DNA from: Acidobacteriota bacterium
GTDB lineage: Bacteria; Acidobacteriota; Terriglobia; Terriglobales; Acidobacteriaceae
Direction: 5' to 3'
Assembly: GCA_019351975.1 (NCBI GenBank)
Contig: JABBOG010000009.1
Span: 1 to 64,000, forward strand
Length of the DNA stretch: 64,000 nucleotides
Part shown: positions 8,555-19,580 of the stretch, one piece after another
How positions within the stretch are numbered: position 1 is the first letter of the stretch
Layout of the letters: every line of letters begins with the position of its first letter
Notes under the pieces: generated by a model
What the model was told of the DNA's origin: nothing
The model's database searches: none
The model's input: only the letters and a program-made list of their open reading frames with translations
Translations under genes and position numbers: made by a program

Positions 8555-11500
8555 GTCCTTCACGGCCATTTATTCTCCGCCCCGTAGCGACGTGGCTGCT
8601 GATGGCAGCGATGTTTCTGGCGGGTGGCGTTGCCTATCTGCAACTACCCGTCTCGGCGCTGCCTGAGGTCGATTACCCGACCATTGAGGTGCAGACGTTC
8701 TATCCCGGCGCAAGCCCGGACGTGATGGCGTCTGCGGTAACAGCGCCGCTGGAACGGCAGTTCGGCGAGGTGGCCGGTCTTAGCCAGATGACTTCGATCA
8801 GCTCGGGAGGATCGTCGGTCATCGTCATGCAGTTCCAGCTCAGCCTCAACATCGATGTGGCCGAGCAAGAGGTGCAGGCGGCGATCAACGCGGCGCAGAG
8901 CTACCTGCCGGCGAACCTGCCGACACCGCCGGTGTACAGCAAGTCCAACCCCGCGGATGCTCCAGTGCTGACGCTGGCGTTGAATTCAACGACGATGCCG
9001 CTGTCTCAGGTCGAGGACCTTGCGGATACGCGGCTCGCACCAAAGATCTCGCAGATCTCGGGCGTAGGTCTGGTGAGTATCTCCGGTGGACAAAAGCCCG
9101 CAGTGCGGATTCAAGCCAATCCGACAGCGCTTGCGTCGTACGGCATCAACCTTGAGGACCTGCGCAATGCCTTGACGGCCAACAGTCTGAACGCCGCAAA
9201 GGGCAACTTTGACGGGCCGTCGCAGGATTACACGATCAACTCCAACGACCAATTGCTGAGCAGCAAGGACTACCGCAACGTCGTTGTCGCATATCGCGAT
9301 GGCGCGCCCGTCATGCTGCCCGATGTCGCGCGTATTATCGACGGCGTCGAGAACAACAAGCTGGCAGCATGGGCCAACACAACGCCAGCGGTCATTCTGA
9401 ACATCCAGCGGCAGCCGGGCGCAAACACGATCGCGGTGGTCGACAACATCCAGCACCTGCTGCCGCAGTTGGAATCGACGCTACCGAAGTCCGTGCACGT
9501 CTCGATCATCTCGGATCGCACGACAGGCATCCGCGCCTCGGTGAAGGACGTCGAGTTTGAGCTGGCGCTGGTCATCGCGCTGGTCATCATGGTGATCTTT
9601 TTATTTCTGCGCAGCCTTGCAGCAACGGTCATCCCAAGCATCGCTGTACCGCTGTCGCTGGTGGGCACCTTCGGTGTCATGTATCTCGCGGGCTACAGTC
9701 TTAACAATCTGACGATGATGGCGCTGACGATCTCGACGGGCTTCGTTGTGGACGATGCCATCGTCATGATCGAGAACATCTCGCGCTACATTGAAGAAGG
9801 AATGGCGCCGATGGAAGCCGCATTGGTGGGCGCCGAGCAGATTGGATTTACGATCCTTTCGCTGACCGTTTCGCTGATCGCGGTGCTGATCCCGCTGCTG
9901 TTTATGGGCGACGTTGCAGGACGCCTCTTCCGGCAGTTCGCTGTGACGCTGGCCGTGACCATTGTGCTGTCCGCGTTCGTCTCGCTCACGCTGACGCCGA
10001 TGATGTCGGCGCGCCTTCTGAAGTACAAGCCGCACAGCGAACAGGGCTGGTTCTACAAGCGCTCCGAAGAGGTCTTCGAAGACATCATCGCGTTCTATGG
10101 GCGAACGCTGCGCTGGGTTCTGCGCTTCCAGACGATCACGCTGCTGGTGGCGCTGGCAACGCTGGTGCTCACCGTCGCGCTATACACGATCATCCCGAAA
10201 GGCTTCTTTCCGACGCAGGATACGGGCATGATTCAGGGCATCTCGCAGGCTTCGCCGTCGATCTCGTTTGAGGCGATGGAGCAGCGGCAGCAGGCGCTCG
10301 CGAAGGTCATCCTTGCCGACCCGGCGGTGCAGAACATCTCCTCTTTCATCGGAGCCGATGGGACAAATACGACACTCAACAGCGGCCGCATCGAGATCAT
10401 ACTCAAGCCGCTCGATCAGCGCAGTCTCTCTGCCACCGAGGTGATCGATCGGCTGTCGCAGAAGCTGCAAAGCGTTCCCGGCATCAAGCTCTACATGCAA
10501 CCGGTGCAGGACCTGACCGTGGACGACGTAGTCAGCCGCACGGAGTATCAGTACACGCTTGAAGACCCGAACCAGACTGAGCTGAACGAGACTGTGCACA
10601 AGCTGGTGGCGAAGCTGAAAACTCTGCCGCAGCTGTCTGACGTCGTGACCGACCAACAGTTGGGCGGCGACGCAGAGGAGGTGCAGATTGATCGCGCGAC
10701 AGCATCGCGCTTCGGAGTCACACCTTCGACGATCGACAATACGCTGTATGACGCATTCGGCCAGCGGCAAATCAATACGATGTATACGCAGCTGAATCAG
10801 TACCATGTGATTCTTGAGACCGCACCGAGCTTCCAGCTTGATCCGAATAAGCTGAACGACATCTATGTGCAGGCAACGTCAACGGGCGTTGTACCGCCCA
10901 CGGCATCGAACACGGCGGGTTCATCGTCGGGCGCAGGTGCGGGCTCGGGGCCGGCTGCCGCATCGCTGCTTACGCCAACACCAACCAACGGCATCTCCTC
11001 GGCAACGGCTGCGACAACGGCGCTTTCGCCCAATAGCGTCAGCCTGACGTCGGCGTCCATGAGCGTGAACTCTACTTCAGCGCTTTCGTCGGCTTCAACG
11101 TCGGGCACCATCGCGACGACGCTTTCGACGACGGGCACGAGCACCGGCACATCGTCGAGCACCACCACCTCGCTGAGCGGAACCTCGCGGCCTACCTCTG
11201 CCAGCGGCGGCACCAGCGCAGGCGGCAGTGGCGGCGCTGGCGGCACAAGCACGGCGCCCACGTTGCCCGTACCCGTACCGCTCAGTGCGTTTACACGCTT
11301 CGTGCCTTCGAGCGAGCCGCTGACGATCAACCACATGGGTCAGTTCCCTGCCGTCACAATCTCCTTCAACCTGAATACGGGATATTCGCTGGGCGAGGCG
11401 CTGACGGCGATCAATAAGGTCATCAAGGACCAGAACCTGCCCACCAGCGTGGTATCGAATTATCAGGGAACAGCCGCTGCGTTCGAGGGTTCGCTGTCGA

Positions 11501-12075
11501 ACGAAGGGCTGTTGATTCTCGCCGCTCTGGTCACGGTGTACATCGTTCTCGGCGTGCTGTATGAAAGCTTCGTCCACCCGATTACGATTCTCTCCACACT
11601 GCCGTCGGCCGGCGTCGGTGCGCTTCTGGCACTTCAGCTCTTCCACCTCGACCTCGATATTGTGGCGATCATCGGCATCATTCTTCTGATCGGAATCGTG
11701 AAGAAGAACGGCATCATGATGGTGGACTTTGCCCTGGAGGCGGAACGCGAGCATGGCCTCGATGCAACTGAGGCGATCTATCAGGCGTCGCTGCTGCGCT
11801 TTCGCCCGATTCTAATGACGACCATGGCAGCGCTACTCAGCGGCATTCCGTTGGCATTCGGCACCGGCATCGGATCAGAGCTGCGCAAGCCGCTCGGCGT
11901 GGCGATGGTCGGGGGACTGCTGTTCAGCCAGGTGCTGACGCTCTACACCACGCCCGTGATCTACATCTTCTTCGACAACCTCGGCGCACGCTTCTCGCGC
12001 CGCCCTAGCAAGACAACCATCGCGCAGCCGGAGACCGGTCTGCCGTCAGAGACACATGGGGCATCGCACGCATGA
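8551..12075 (+). CDS. RND multidrug efflux permease (HAE1/MdtB-type) with a 129-residue Ser/Thr/Gly-rich insertion
   Basis: An inner-membrane proton/drug antiporter of 1174 residues, longer than the usual 1020-1060. It opens [20 protein letters not shown], as MdtB-type pumps do, and has the proton-relay Asp pair (Asp401-Asp402 in [14 protein letters not shown]), the [20 protein letters not shown] helix and the C-terminal [18 protein letters not shown]. Between Tyr772-Val773 and the normal [15 protein letters not shown] (from about 909) lies an insertion of about 129 residues made almost only of Ser, Thr, Ala and Gly, with a few Pro and Val. By comparison with AcrB this is a periplasmic hairpin at the docking/porter boundary. 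The second permease of the operon has no insertion there. Translation is coupled to both neighbours by ATGA overlaps. Confidence 0.94.
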   Translation: MSPSRPFILRPVATWLLMAAMFLAGGVAYLQLPVSALPEVDYPTIEVQTFYPGASPDVMASAVTAPLERQFGEVAGLSQMTSISSGGSSVIVMQFQLSLNIDVAEQEVQAAINAAQSYLPANLPTPPVYSKSNPADAPVLTLALNSTTMPLSQVEDLADTRLAPKISQISGVGLVSISGGQKPAVRIQANPTALASYGINLEDLRNALTANSLNAAKGNFDGPSQDYTINSNDQLLSSKDYRNVVVAYRDGAPVMLPDVARIIDGVENNKLAAWANTTPAVILNIQRQPGANTIAVVDNIQHLLPQLESTLPKSVHVSIISDRTTGIRASVKDVEFELALVIALVIMVIFLFLRSLAATVIPSIAVPLSLVGTFGVMYLAGYSLNNLTMMALTISTGFVVDDAIVMIENISRYIEEGMAPMEAALVGAEQIGFTILSLTVSLIAVLIPLLFMGDVAGRLFRQFAVTLAVTIVLSAFVSLTLTPMMSARLLKYKPHSEQGWFYKRSEEVFEDIIAFYGRTLRWVLRFQTITLLVALATLVLTVALYTIIPKGFFPTQDTGMIQGISQASPSISFEAMEQRQQALAKVILADPAVQNISSFIGADGTNTTLNSGRIEIILKPLDQRSLSATEVIDRLSQKLQSVPGIKLYMQPVQDLTVDDVVSRTEYQYTLEDPNQTELNETVHKLVAKLKTLPQLSDVVTDQQLGGDAEEVQIDRATASRFGVTPSTIDNTLYDAFGQRQINTMYTQLNQYHVILETAPSFQLDPNKLNDIYVQATSTGVVPPTASNTAGSSSGAGAGSGPAAASLLTPTPTNGISSATAATTALSPNSVSLTSASMSVNSTSALSSASTSGTIATTLSTTGTSTGTSSSTTTSLSGTSRPTSASGGTSAGGSGGAGGTSTAPTLPVPVPLSAFTRFVPSSEPLTINHMGQFPAVTISFNLNTGYSLGEALTAINKVIKDQNLPTSVVSNYQGTAAAFEGSLSNEGLLILAALVTVYIVLGVLYESFVHPITILSTLPSAGVGALLALQLFHLDLDIVAIIGIILLIGIVKKNGIMMVDFALEAEREHGLDATEAIYQASLLRFRPILMTTMAALLSGIPLAFGTGIGSELRKPLGVAMVGGLLFSQVLTLYTTPVIYIFFDNLGARFSRRPSKTTIAQPETGLPSETHGASHA

Positions 12076-15000
12076 ACCCATCGCGCGTATTCATCGAGAG
12101 GCCCGTTGCGACCACGCTGCTGACGATCGCCATCGCGATTGCAGGGATCATCTCCTTTTTAGTGCTTCCGGTTTCGCCGCTGCCGCAAATCGATTTTCCG
12201 ACGATCAGCGTCGGCGCAGGCCTACCCGGCGCCAGCCCCGACATTATGGCCTCGTCGGTGGCAACGCCGCTGGAGCGTCAGTTCGGTCACATCGCTGGCG
12301 TCACAGAGATGACATCGTCGAGTTCGCTGGGCACGACGTCAGTAACGCTGCAGTTCGACCTCAACCGCGATATCAACGGAGCCGCGCGCGATGTCGAAGC
12401 GGGCATCAACGCGGCGCGAACGTACCTGCCTATCAATCTCCCGCAGAACCCGACCTACAGAGAGGTCAACCCAGCTGATTCGCCCATCATGGTGCTCGGT
12501 ATGCAATCGAGTGTTTACGACATTCCCGCGCTCTACGATGAAGCTTCGACGGTGGTCGAGCAACGCATCTCGCAGATCTCCGGGGTGGGCGAGGTGACAG
12601 CCGTCGGTGCATCGTTGCCTGCTGTACGCGTGGAGTTGAATCCCACGCAGTTGAACAGCTACGGCATCAGCCTGGCAACGGTGCAGGGCGTGATCTCCGG
12701 GCAGAACTCAAATTCTGCCAAGGGGCAACTCTCTAACGGCAACACCACAGCCGACGTGCTCGCGAACGATCAGATCTCCAAGGCCGACGAGTACAAACCG
12801 CTGGTCGTCGGGTACCATAACGGCGGCGCGGTGCGATTGCAAGACGTCGCCGACGTGATTGACTCGCAACAATCCGTACGGCAAGCCGGCTATCTCAACG
12901 GACAGCGCTCGGTGAACCTGATCATCTTCCGCCAGCCCGGAGCGAATATCATCACCACCGTCGACGCCATCAAGGCAGCGCTTCCGTCGCTGCAGGCAGC
13001 GATTCCAAAGGGCCAACACCTCTTCACCATCCTCGACAAGACCACGACCATCCGCGCCTCTGTGAATGATATTGAGTTCACGCTGATTATCTCCGTGATC
13101 CTCGTCATCCTCGTCGTGTTTGTCTTCCTGCGCAATGTTCCGGCAACGCTTGTTCCCGCCGTTGCGGTGCCTGTATCCCTGATCGGGACATGTTCGGTGA
13201 TGTACCTCTGCGGCTTCTCGCTGGACAATTTATCGCTGATGGCGCTCGCCATCGCGAGCGGCTTTGTAGTGGACGACGCCATCGTTGTGATGGAGAACAT
13301 CGCGCGCCACATTGAAGAGGGGTTGACGCCGATGCAGGCGTCGTTGAAGGGCGCGCAGGAGATTGGCTTTACGGTCTTTTCGATCAGCATCTCGCTCATC
13401 GCCGTGTTTATTCCGCTGCTGCTGATGGGCGGCATCATCGGCCGCCTGTTCCGTGAGTTCGCCATCACACTCTCCACGGCCATCCTTGTTTCCATGGTCA
13501 TCTCGCTTACAACCACGCCGATGATGTGTGCGCGCGTGATGCGTTCCGAGCACGAAGTGGAGCATGGCAGGATCTACAAACTAAGCGAGCGCGGCTTCAA
13601 TGGCCTGCTCAGCTTCTACCGCATAACCCTCACCTGGGTGCTGGATCATCCGGGTCTCATGCTATTCGTGTTCGTATGTACGCTTGGGCTGAACGTATAC
13701 CTGCTGGATACTGCTGCGCTGGGCTTCTTTCCGCAACAGGATACGGGCCTTTTGATGGGCGGCATGCAGGGGCCGCAGGACACATCGTTCTATGCAATGA
13801 ACAAAGCCGTGCACAGGGCAAATGAGATTATCTCGAAGTACCCTGGCGTGATGAACGCGATGGCGTTTACAGGTGGCCAGGGATCGATGAACGGCGGCTT
13901 CACGTTCATCGCGCTGAAGCCGTTGGATCAGCGAACGCAGAGCGCCGCGCAGATCATCAACGGGCTGCGGCCACTGCTTGCGAAGGTGCCTGGAGCCGCC
14001 ACGTATCTTCAGGCGGTGCAGGACATCCGCATCGGCGGCCGCAACTCCAACGCGCAGTATCAGTACACGATTCAAGCAGAGACAACGCAGGACCTGCAGA
14101 AATTCGGACCCGAGCTGCTCTCCGCGCTGCGCAAGGCTCCCGGTATTCAGGACGCAAACACCGACCAGCAAAATGACGGCCTGCAGGCGCTGCTGACCTA
14201 TGACAGGCCAACCGCAGAGCGTCTCGGCATCACACCGCAGACCATGGACACCACGCTCTACGATGCCTTCGGTCAAGCGGAGGTCTCGACCATCTACACC
14301 GAGCTCAATCAATACTATGTGGTGATGGAAGTTGCGCCGAAGTACTGGCAGTCACCGCAGGGACTGAAGGACACGTATCTCTTTTGGAAGACGGGAGCAG
14401 GCGCAATCCCGCTAGCTACGGTGATGAAGTACGCTCCGTCCACGTCACCGCTTGCAGTCAATCACACAGGTCTTTTTCCATCCGTGACAGTGAACTTCAA
14501 TCTCGCGCCTGGTGTATCGCTCGGGCAGGCGACGGAGGAGATCAACGAAATACAGCAGCGGCTCAACTTTCCGCAATCCGTGCACGGTGAGTATTCAGGA
14601 ACGTTGCAAGCATTCAAGCAGTCGCTGAAGACTGAGCCGTACTTGATCCTCACTGCAATCATCGCTGTCTACATCGTTCTTGGCATACTGTACGAGAGCC
14701 TCGTTCACCCTCTTACCATTCTCTCCACGCTGCCGCCGGCCAGCGTTGGAGCCATGCTCGCGCTGAAGGTCACGCACACCGATCTCAACGTGATGTCGAT
14801 CATCGGCATTGTGCTGCTCATCGGTATCGTTAAGAAGAATGCAATCATGATGATCGACTTCGCCTTAAACGCTGAGCGCGTTGAGCATAAGAACACGCGC
14901 GACTCGATCTTCGAGGCGTCGATGCTACGCTTCCGCCCCATCCTGATGACGACCATGGCGGCACTCTTTGGCGCGATACCTCTGGCCGTCGGAACGGGTA

Positions 15001-15179
15001 CGGGATCGGAGCTGCGCCGTCCGCTGGGCATCTCGATCATCGGCGGACTTCTTGTAAGCCAGGTATTGACGCTGTATACGACTCCGGTAATTTATCTCTT
15101 TATGGATAACCTGCGTCTGAAGATACAGGGAGACAAGCATGCACGGCTGTTCACCGCGACACCGGTGACGGCTCGATGA
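12072..15179 (+). CDS. RND multidrug efflux permease (HAE1/MdtC-type)
   Basis: A second, different RND pump subunit of normal length (1035 residues), beginning [20 protein letters not shown]. It keeps the Asp401-Asp402 proton-relay pair in [21 protein letters not shown], both large periplasmic loops and the [18 protein letters not shown] helix near the C-terminus. Two unequal permeases after one adaptor is the MdtABC arrangement, where the active trimer is mixed (known for MdtB2C). Whether these two also mix is inference. The ATG overlaps the TGA of the preceding gene, and its own TGA overlaps the start of the outer-membrane gene. Confidence 0.95.
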   Translation: MNPSRVFIERPVATTLLTIAIAIAGIISFLVLPVSPLPQIDFPTISVGAGLPGASPDIMASSVATPLERQFGHIAGVTEMTSSSSLGTTSVTLQFDLNRDINGAARDVEAGINAARTYLPINLPQNPTYREVNPADSPIMVLGMQSSVYDIPALYDEASTVVEQRISQISGVGEVTAVGASLPAVRVELNPTQLNSYGISLATVQGVISGQNSNSAKGQLSNGNTTADVLANDQISKADEYKPLVVGYHNGGAVRLQDVADVIDSQQSVRQAGYLNGQRSVNLIIFRQPGANIITTVDAIKAALPSLQAAIPKGQHLFTILDKTTTIRASVNDIEFTLIISVILVILVVFVFLRNVPATLVPAVAVPVSLIGTCSVMYLCGFSLDNLSLMALAIASGFVVDDAIVVMENIARHIEEGLTPMQASLKGAQEIGFTVFSISISLIAVFIPLLLMGGIIGRLFREFAITLSTAILVSMVISLTTTPMMCARVMRSEHEVEHGRIYKLSERGFNGLLSFYRITLTWVLDHPGLMLFVFVCTLGLNVYLLDTAALGFFPQQDTGLLMGGMQGPQDTSFYAMNKAVHRANEIISKYPGVMNAMAFTGGQGSMNGGFTFIALKPLDQRTQSAAQIINGLRPLLAKVPGAATYLQAVQDIRIGGRNSNAQYQYTIQAETTQDLQKFGPELLSALRKAPGIQDANTDQQNDGLQALLTYDRPTAERLGITPQTMDTTLYDAFGQAEVSTIYTELNQYYVVMEVAPKYWQSPQGLKDTYLFWKTGAGAIPLATVMKYAPSTSPLAVNHTGLFPSVTVNFNLAPGVSLGQATEEINEIQQRLNFPQSVHGEYSGTLQAFKQSLKTEPYLILTAIIAVYIVLGILYESLVHPLTILSTLPPASVGAMLALKVTHTDLNVMSIIGIVLLIGIVKKNAIMMIDFALNAERVEHKNTRDSIFEASMLRFRPILMTTMAALFGAIPLAVGTGTGSELRRPLGISIIGGLLVSQVLTLYTTPVIYLFMDNLRLKIQGDKHARLFTATPVTAR

Positions 15180-16780
15180 AAGCAGATCCCATGAAAGTAG
15201 AAACGATGAGAGCGAAGATTCAGACCTCAAAGCTCGCCACAACGAACCGCCTGAGTGCACAGCGCAACGCAGCGGCAAAGTCCCTCGCGTGTTCCGCTTC
15301 GGTTGCGGCCGTGCTGATGGCCGGCTGTAACGTCGGCCCCAAGTATGTTAAGCCCACCGCGCCTGCGCCTCCCGCGTTCAAAGAGTCATCACCCGCAGCA
15401 TACAACGAGACACCCGCCGGAACATGGCAGCCTGCCAGCCCGGCCGATGCAACGATTCGCGGCAAATGGTGGGAGATGTTCCACGATGATGAGCTGAATT
15501 CACTCGAAGATCAGTTAAACATCAACAACCAGAACATCGCTGTCTACTTTCAGGACTTCATGGCCGCGCGCGCTCTGGTCGGTGAGGCGAAGTCGCAGTA
15601 CTATCCCACCGTCAGCACCAGCCCCTCTGCGACGCGTTCGAAGACTCCTGCTGCCGAGCGCGGTGCGGCCGCCGCCTCTACCACCGGCATCACTTCAAAT
15701 AACTTTGCGGTCCCGCTGGATGTTTCGTGGGCACCGGACCTGTGGGGGCGTGTTCGCAACCTCGTTCATGAGTCGCAGTATGCTGCACAGATCAGCGCCG
15801 CCGATCTTGAAGGCGAGCGGTTGACGGAACAAGCCAGCCTCGCAGAATACTACTTCGAGCTGCGCGGACAAGACTCACTGCAGGACTTATACACGCAAAC
15901 TGTGAAGGCCGATAAAGAACAGCTAAATCTCATCAACGCGCTGTATCAGACAGGCATCGACAACGACGAGTCCGTAGCGCAGGCAGAGGTGACGCTGCAG
16001 AGTGCGGAAGAGGCAGCCACATCGGTACAGACCAATCGCGCCATCTACGAGCACGCCATCGCCATGCTGATCGGCAAGCCTGCATCGTCATTCTCGCTGC
16101 CTGTGAAGCCGCTGACAACGCCCATTCCGCCGATCCCCGTTGGTTTGCCTTCGGACCTGTTACAGCGGCGCCCCGACATTGCAGCTGCAGAGCGCGCTAT
16201 GGCGGAGTCCAATGCGCTGATAGGTATCGAGCAGGCTGCGTACTATCCCAACATCGTTCTCTCCGGGGCGGGCGGGCTCGAATCTGCGATGCTGGGATCG
16301 CTTTTCTCCGTCCCCGCCCTCTTCTGGTCGGCGGGCGCATCCGCATCCGAGACCATCTTCGACGCTGGACTGCGTCACTCCACGATCCAGCAGTATAAGG
16401 CAGAGTACGACGCGAACGTGGCAAACTATCGCCAGACCGTCCTTACCGCATTCGAGCAGGTCGAGGATTCGCTCTCCACCATGCGCATCACATCGCAGGA
16501 GATACAGCAGCAGGCCTCCGCCGTACGCTCCGCCCAGCGCTACATGACCGTCGCCAACTCCCGCTATGAAACCGGACTCGACCCGTACATCAACGTGATG
16601 ATCGCCGAGGACACGCTCCTGGGGGACCAGCAACTCCAGGTCACGCTACAAATCCAGGACATCACCACAGCAGTGCAACTGGTTGAATCGCTCGGCGGCG
16701 GTTGGAATGTAGCGCAGCTTCCGAAGGCGTCCGCTATCGCCTCGTCCGCGGCCGTGCGACAGGTGTCCACCACTCCTTAG
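15176..16780 (+). CDS. RND efflux outer-membrane lipoprotein (NodT/OprM family)
   Basis: A 534-residue TolC-like outer-membrane channel that completes the tripartite pump. A long basic N-terminus leads to the lipobox VLMAGC (Cys51) and the family start NVGPKYVKPTAPAPPAFKE. Two outer-membrane-efflux repeats follow; hallmarks include KWWEMFHDDELNSLE, VSWAPDLWGRVRN and LLQRRPDIAAAERAMAESNA. The signal region is longer than usual; the ATGs at 15191 or 15206 are possible starts, but the ATGA overlap with the permease stop favours 15176. A hairpin 20 bases after the stop closes the operon. Confidence 0.93.
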   Translation: MKADPMKVETMRAKIQTSKLATTNRLSAQRNAAAKSLACSASVAAVLMAGCNVGPKYVKPTAPAPPAFKESSPAAYNETPAGTWQPASPADATIRGKWWEMFHDDELNSLEDQLNINNQNIAVYFQDFMAARALVGEAKSQYYPTVSTSPSATRSKTPAAERGAAAASTTGITSNNFAVPLDVSWAPDLWGRVRNLVHESQYAAQISAADLEGERLTEQASLAEYYFELRGQDSLQDLYTQTVKADKEQLNLINALYQTGIDNDESVAQAEVTLQSAEEAATSVQTNRAIYEHAIAMLIGKPASSFSLPVKPLTTPIPPIPVGLPSDLLQRRPDIAAAERAMAESNALIGIEQAAYYPNIVLSGAGGLESAMLGSLFSVPALFWSAGASASETIFDAGLRHSTIQQYKAEYDANVANYRQTVLTAFEQVEDSLSTMRITSQEIQQQASAVRSAQRYMTVANSRYETGLDPYINVMIAEDTLLGDQQLQVTLQIQDITTAVQLVESLGGGWNVAQLPKASAIASSAAVRQVSTTP

Positions 16781-16800
16781 CCATAAGGCGCGAATCTGAG

Positions 16801-16840
16801 CATCCGGCTGAACCTTCGTATCGAAGGCGTCAGCCGGATG
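16801..16840. terminator. Hairpin terminator between the efflux operon and the ferritin-like gene
   Basis: CATCCGGCTGA and TCAGCCGGATG pair, with an inner CCTTCG/CGAAGG stem, giving one long rod. It sits between two convergent stop codons (16780 and 16864). No long T run follows, so strength is uncertain. Confidence 0.75.
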
Positions 16841-16863
16841 TTCATCACACGGTGTGTGAGAGT

Positions 16864-17850
16864 CTACTCTGCGCTTGGGATTGTGCCGCTGGTGGTGACG
16901 CCTGCGGTGACGACCGAACTGTAGCCAGAGTTTGCCGTTGTAAAGCTGAAGCCTGCGCTCTGGGAGGTGCTGGAGGCCAGGAACGGAGTCAACGCAGCAC
17001 CCGCGGTCGTACCCGTGCTGCCAACGCCAACCAGCAATCCGGTTAGGCCCGCCTGGCTCTCGTAGTTCAGATTATTGGCCGGAATCAGGTTCAGGCCTGC
17101 GTACATGGGGCTTGCAATCGTCACACTCGGAATCGCCCGCGCAAGTGCACGGTGCTCTGATTCGACGCCAAGAATCGAGGCTGCAACCTTCGCATACAGG
17201 ATGAGATCGGCCCGGGTGTAGTTGTTCCCGCTCGAAGCCGGATTCGCCTGCGTCGCGCTAAAGCCGTTATACCCTGCAGCCATGGATGTAAACTCTTCAA
17301 CGGCCGTCATATACGCGCCAATGAAGGCTGTCTCCAGTGCCACGAGGACCGGAAGGAAGTTCGTCAGCGTATCAAATGTTCCGGTGGGATAGTAGAACAT
17401 TGGCGGCACACCTGCAGCCAAATCGCCGCTGCCATTGGGATTGAGGCCAAGCAGCGTCCGAAGCAACATCGCATGCTGCACTTCCTCAAGCAAGGCACCC
17501 TGAAGATACGCTACATTCACTACGCTGCCGCTCGCTGAAACGTTCGTTGCCGTGCCCCCCGGACCAGCAAGATTCGCATCCGTGATCAGACCGCCAGAAA
17601 GCGCGTTGTAGTACGTAGTGATGGCGAGGTCTTCAGCGATAAGGGCCGCTGTAAAGATCTGCGTTGCGGTGTCGGTCGATCCAGCAGCCTGTGCCGGCGA
17701 ACTGTATCCCGGCTGCGGGGTGACGCTGTTGCTGCATCCGATCATCGTAGCCGACGCGACTGCGGCACCCACGGCACCGACGCCAGCAAGGAACGAGCGG
17801 CGATTGATAACGATATCAATCATGTCTTCAGTTGGTTTGAGTAATGCCAT
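16864..17850 (-). CDS. Ferritin-like domain Tat lipoprotein (copy 1)
   Basis: The 328-residue protein has a twin-arginine signal (INRRSFLAGVGAVGAAVASA) ending in a lipobox MIGC, so it should be folded before export and then lipid-anchored. Two helix pairs carry diiron-type ligand motifs: AEDLAITTYYNAL, LLEEVQHAMLLRTLLG (Glu-x-x-His), ETAFIGAYMTAVEEF and GVESEHRALAR (Glu-x-x-His). This matches the Ferritin_2/desiccation-related family, of unproven activity. The C-terminal 60 residues are Gly/Thr/Ser-rich. An AGGAG site lies seven bases before the ATG. The gene at 18178-19164 is a close paralogue, alike even at DNA level in places (for example GCCTGGCTCTCGTAGTTCAG in both). Confidence 0.88.
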   Translation of the reverse strand: MALLKPTEDMIDIVINRRSFLAGVGAVGAAVASATMIGCSNSVTPQPGYSSPAQAAGSTDTATQIFTAALIAEDLAITTYYNALSGGLITDANLAGPGGTATNVSASGSVVNVAYLQGALLEEVQHAMLLRTLLGLNPNGSGDLAAGVPPMFYYPTGTFDTLTNFLPVLVALETAFIGAYMTAVEEFTSMAAGYNGFSATQANPASSGNNYTRADLILYAKVAASILGVESEHRALARAIPSVTIASPMYAGLNLIPANNLNYESQAGLTGLLVGVGSTGTTAGAALTPFLASSTSQSAGFSFTTANSGYSSVVTAGVTTSGTIPSAE

Positions 17851-18177
17851 GGCTTGTCTCCTGAAATTGTTAGATAGGTATTGGGTACATGCAGCTTGGT
17901 GGGCTTTTTGGACTCACGACGCATGCTATTCTCTTGCGTCATCGCCGGTCAACAGGTTTAAACGAATATTGTCGACCTGCGCTGATTTCGTTATCACCGT
18001 GCGATCAAGTCTTCCTGATCCTGGGTTTGCTGTCACTCCGTGCGGACACATTTCACGTCTCCCAACAGCGCCTAGGTGCCTTGATGAAATTCACGCTTGC
18101 GAATGCAACTCAAAGAAGCAAGGGCGAAGATGGCAGCTGCCACCTTCGCCCTTACGTTGAACAAACACGGTACCAAC
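17851..18177. other. Intergenic region between the two ferritin-like genes
   Basis: These 327 bases hold the terminator of the upstream copy (18120-18153) and presumably the promoter of the downstream copy, with an AGGAG ribosome site just before 17850. I see no gene, repeat or clear operator in the rest. Confidence 0.6.
18120..18153 (-). terminator. Terminator hairpin after the upstream ferritin-like gene
   Basis: AAGGGCGAAG and CTTCGCCCTT pair, and inside them TGGCAGCTGCCA forms a second palindrome, all 25 bases after the TAA at 18178. It separates the two paralogous genes into independent transcripts. Confidence 0.75.
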
Positions 18178-19164
18178 TTACTCAGCGGTCGGAATCGAGC
18201 CGCTCGTGGTGACACCTGCCGTAACAACCGAGTTATAGCCAGAGTTTGCCGTCGTAAAGCTGAAGCCAGCGCTTTGCGAGCTGCTTGAAGCAAGGAACGG
18301 AGTCAACGCAGCCGCTGCCGTCGTGGACGTTCCGCCCACACCCGTGATCAACCCGGTCAGACCGGCCTGGCTCTCGTAGTTCAGGTTGTTTGCCGGAAGA
18401 ACACTGACGCCTGCATACATCGGGCTGGCAATCGTCACCGAGGGAATCGCACGAGCCAGAGCACGGTGCTCAGACTCTACACCCAGAATGGAAGCCGCAA
18501 CCTTTGCATACAGGATCAGGTCTGCCTGGGTGTAGTTATTGCCAGAGGACGCCGGGTTCGACTGGGTCGCGCTGAAGCCGTTATACCCGGCGGCCATCGA
18601 AGCAAACTCCTCTACGGCCGTCATGTACGCGCCGATAAAGGCAGTCTCAAGAGCAAGCAGCAAAGGCAGGAAATTTGTGAGCGTATCAAAGGTGCCCGTC
18701 GGATAGTAGAACATTGCCGGAACGCCTGCGGCGACGTCACCGCTGCCGTTGGGATTGATGCCAAGCAACGTGCGGAGCAACTGGGCATGCTGAACTTCTT
18801 CCAGCAACGCAGCCTGAAGATATGCCACATTGACCACACTTCCGCTCGCCGATACATTGGTTGCGGTGCCACCGGGCCCAGCAAGGTTCGCATCTGTGAT
18901 CAGGCCACCCGAAAGCGCGTTGTAGTAGGTCGTAATTGCCAGATCTTCCGCAATCAACGCTGCCGTGAAGATGTTGGTAGCGGTGTCGGTCGTTGCTGCT
19001 GCCTGCACACCCGTCGTGCTGGTTCCGCCCGAACCTGCGCTGTTGCTGCATCCAATAATGGTCGCCGCTGCTGCACCGATACCAACCGCACCTACTCCGG
19101 TGAGGAACGAACGACGGTTGACGACGCTATCAATCATTTCCTGTGTTGCCTTACGCAAAGCCAT
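18178..19164 (-). CDS. Ferritin-like domain Tat lipoprotein (copy 2)
   Basis: The 328-residue paralogue of the gene at 16864. The start is the ATG at 19164 (MALRKATQEM), not the ATG six bases earlier: this matches MALLKPTEDM of copy 1 and puts AGGAG at the same distance. It has the same Tat signal (VNRRSFLTGVGAVGIGAAAA) and lipobox IIGC, and the same ligand motifs (AEDLAITTYYNAL, LLEEVQHAQLLRTLLG, ETAFIGAYMTAVEEF, GVESEHRALAR). Differences cluster in the linker after the lipobox and in the C-terminal tail. Its own terminator shows it is transcribed separately. Possible roles are iron or redox handling or stress survival; none is proven for this family. Confidence 0.88.
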   Translation of the reverse strand: MALRKATQEMIDSVVNRRSFLTGVGAVGIGAAAATIIGCSNSAGSGGTSTTGVQAAATTDTATNIFTAALIAEDLAITTYYNALSGGLITDANLAGPGGTATNVSASGSVVNVAYLQAALLEEVQHAQLLRTLLGINPNGSGDVAAGVPAMFYYPTGTFDTLTNFLPLLLALETAFIGAYMTAVEEFASMAAGYNGFSATQSNPASSGNNYTQADLILYAKVAASILGVESEHRALARAIPSVTIASPMYAGVSVLPANNLNYESQAGLTGLITGVGGTSTTAAAALTPFLASSSSQSAGFSFTTANSGYNSVVTAGVTTSGSIPTAE

Positions 19165-19580
19165 GGTCATCTCCTAAGTAATTGCTGCTGTGGTGCGTGA
19201 ACGCTGTAGGCCGATCAAACTCAGAGGGCGTTGAAATCTCCAGCGTCGTGAACGGTCAAAGAATAGATAAGTCATGTCGAAACTTGAGATCCCAAATACA
19301 TTCCACAGAAGTGACGGGAGCCGCTGCTGATTGTACATGCGAAATAGCGGGTTAGCCACTCCAGTCGTCCATCACTTGATACTGCATTGCTTCGTCAGGA
19401 GAACGAACCGGTTCGCAAAGTGGATTGGCTTCTGCGTAAATTTTTTCCGCGTAGCATCACAGACCGCATCACCCTCCGATCAAACCACTCGGTTCTGCCA
19501 TCGCATCCCATGAATGTGAGTCGCCATCAGTCAAGTTTGCGTCATACTAACTACCGATCTTTCGGATAAGGATTCTCTTC
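19165..19580. other. Divergent intergenic region, ferritin-like gene / aldo-keto reductase gene
   Basis: These 416 bases must carry both promoters. I note a perfect 12-base palindrome CGAACCGGTTCG at 19405-19416, a small hairpin CCGATCTTTCGG near 19553, and an AAGGA site nine bases before the ATG at 19581. The region is relatively A+T rich. No gene is visible. Confidence 0.5.

Noticed and set aside
7202-16780. Horizontally acquired resistance island
   Set aside because: The RND operon has the same base composition and codon style as its neighbours, with no integrase, tRNA or flanking repeats.
19165-19580. tRNA or small RNA gene in the ferritin/aldo-keto reductase gap
   Set aside because: No cloverleaf, no GTTCRANNC arm and no terminator hairpin are visible.
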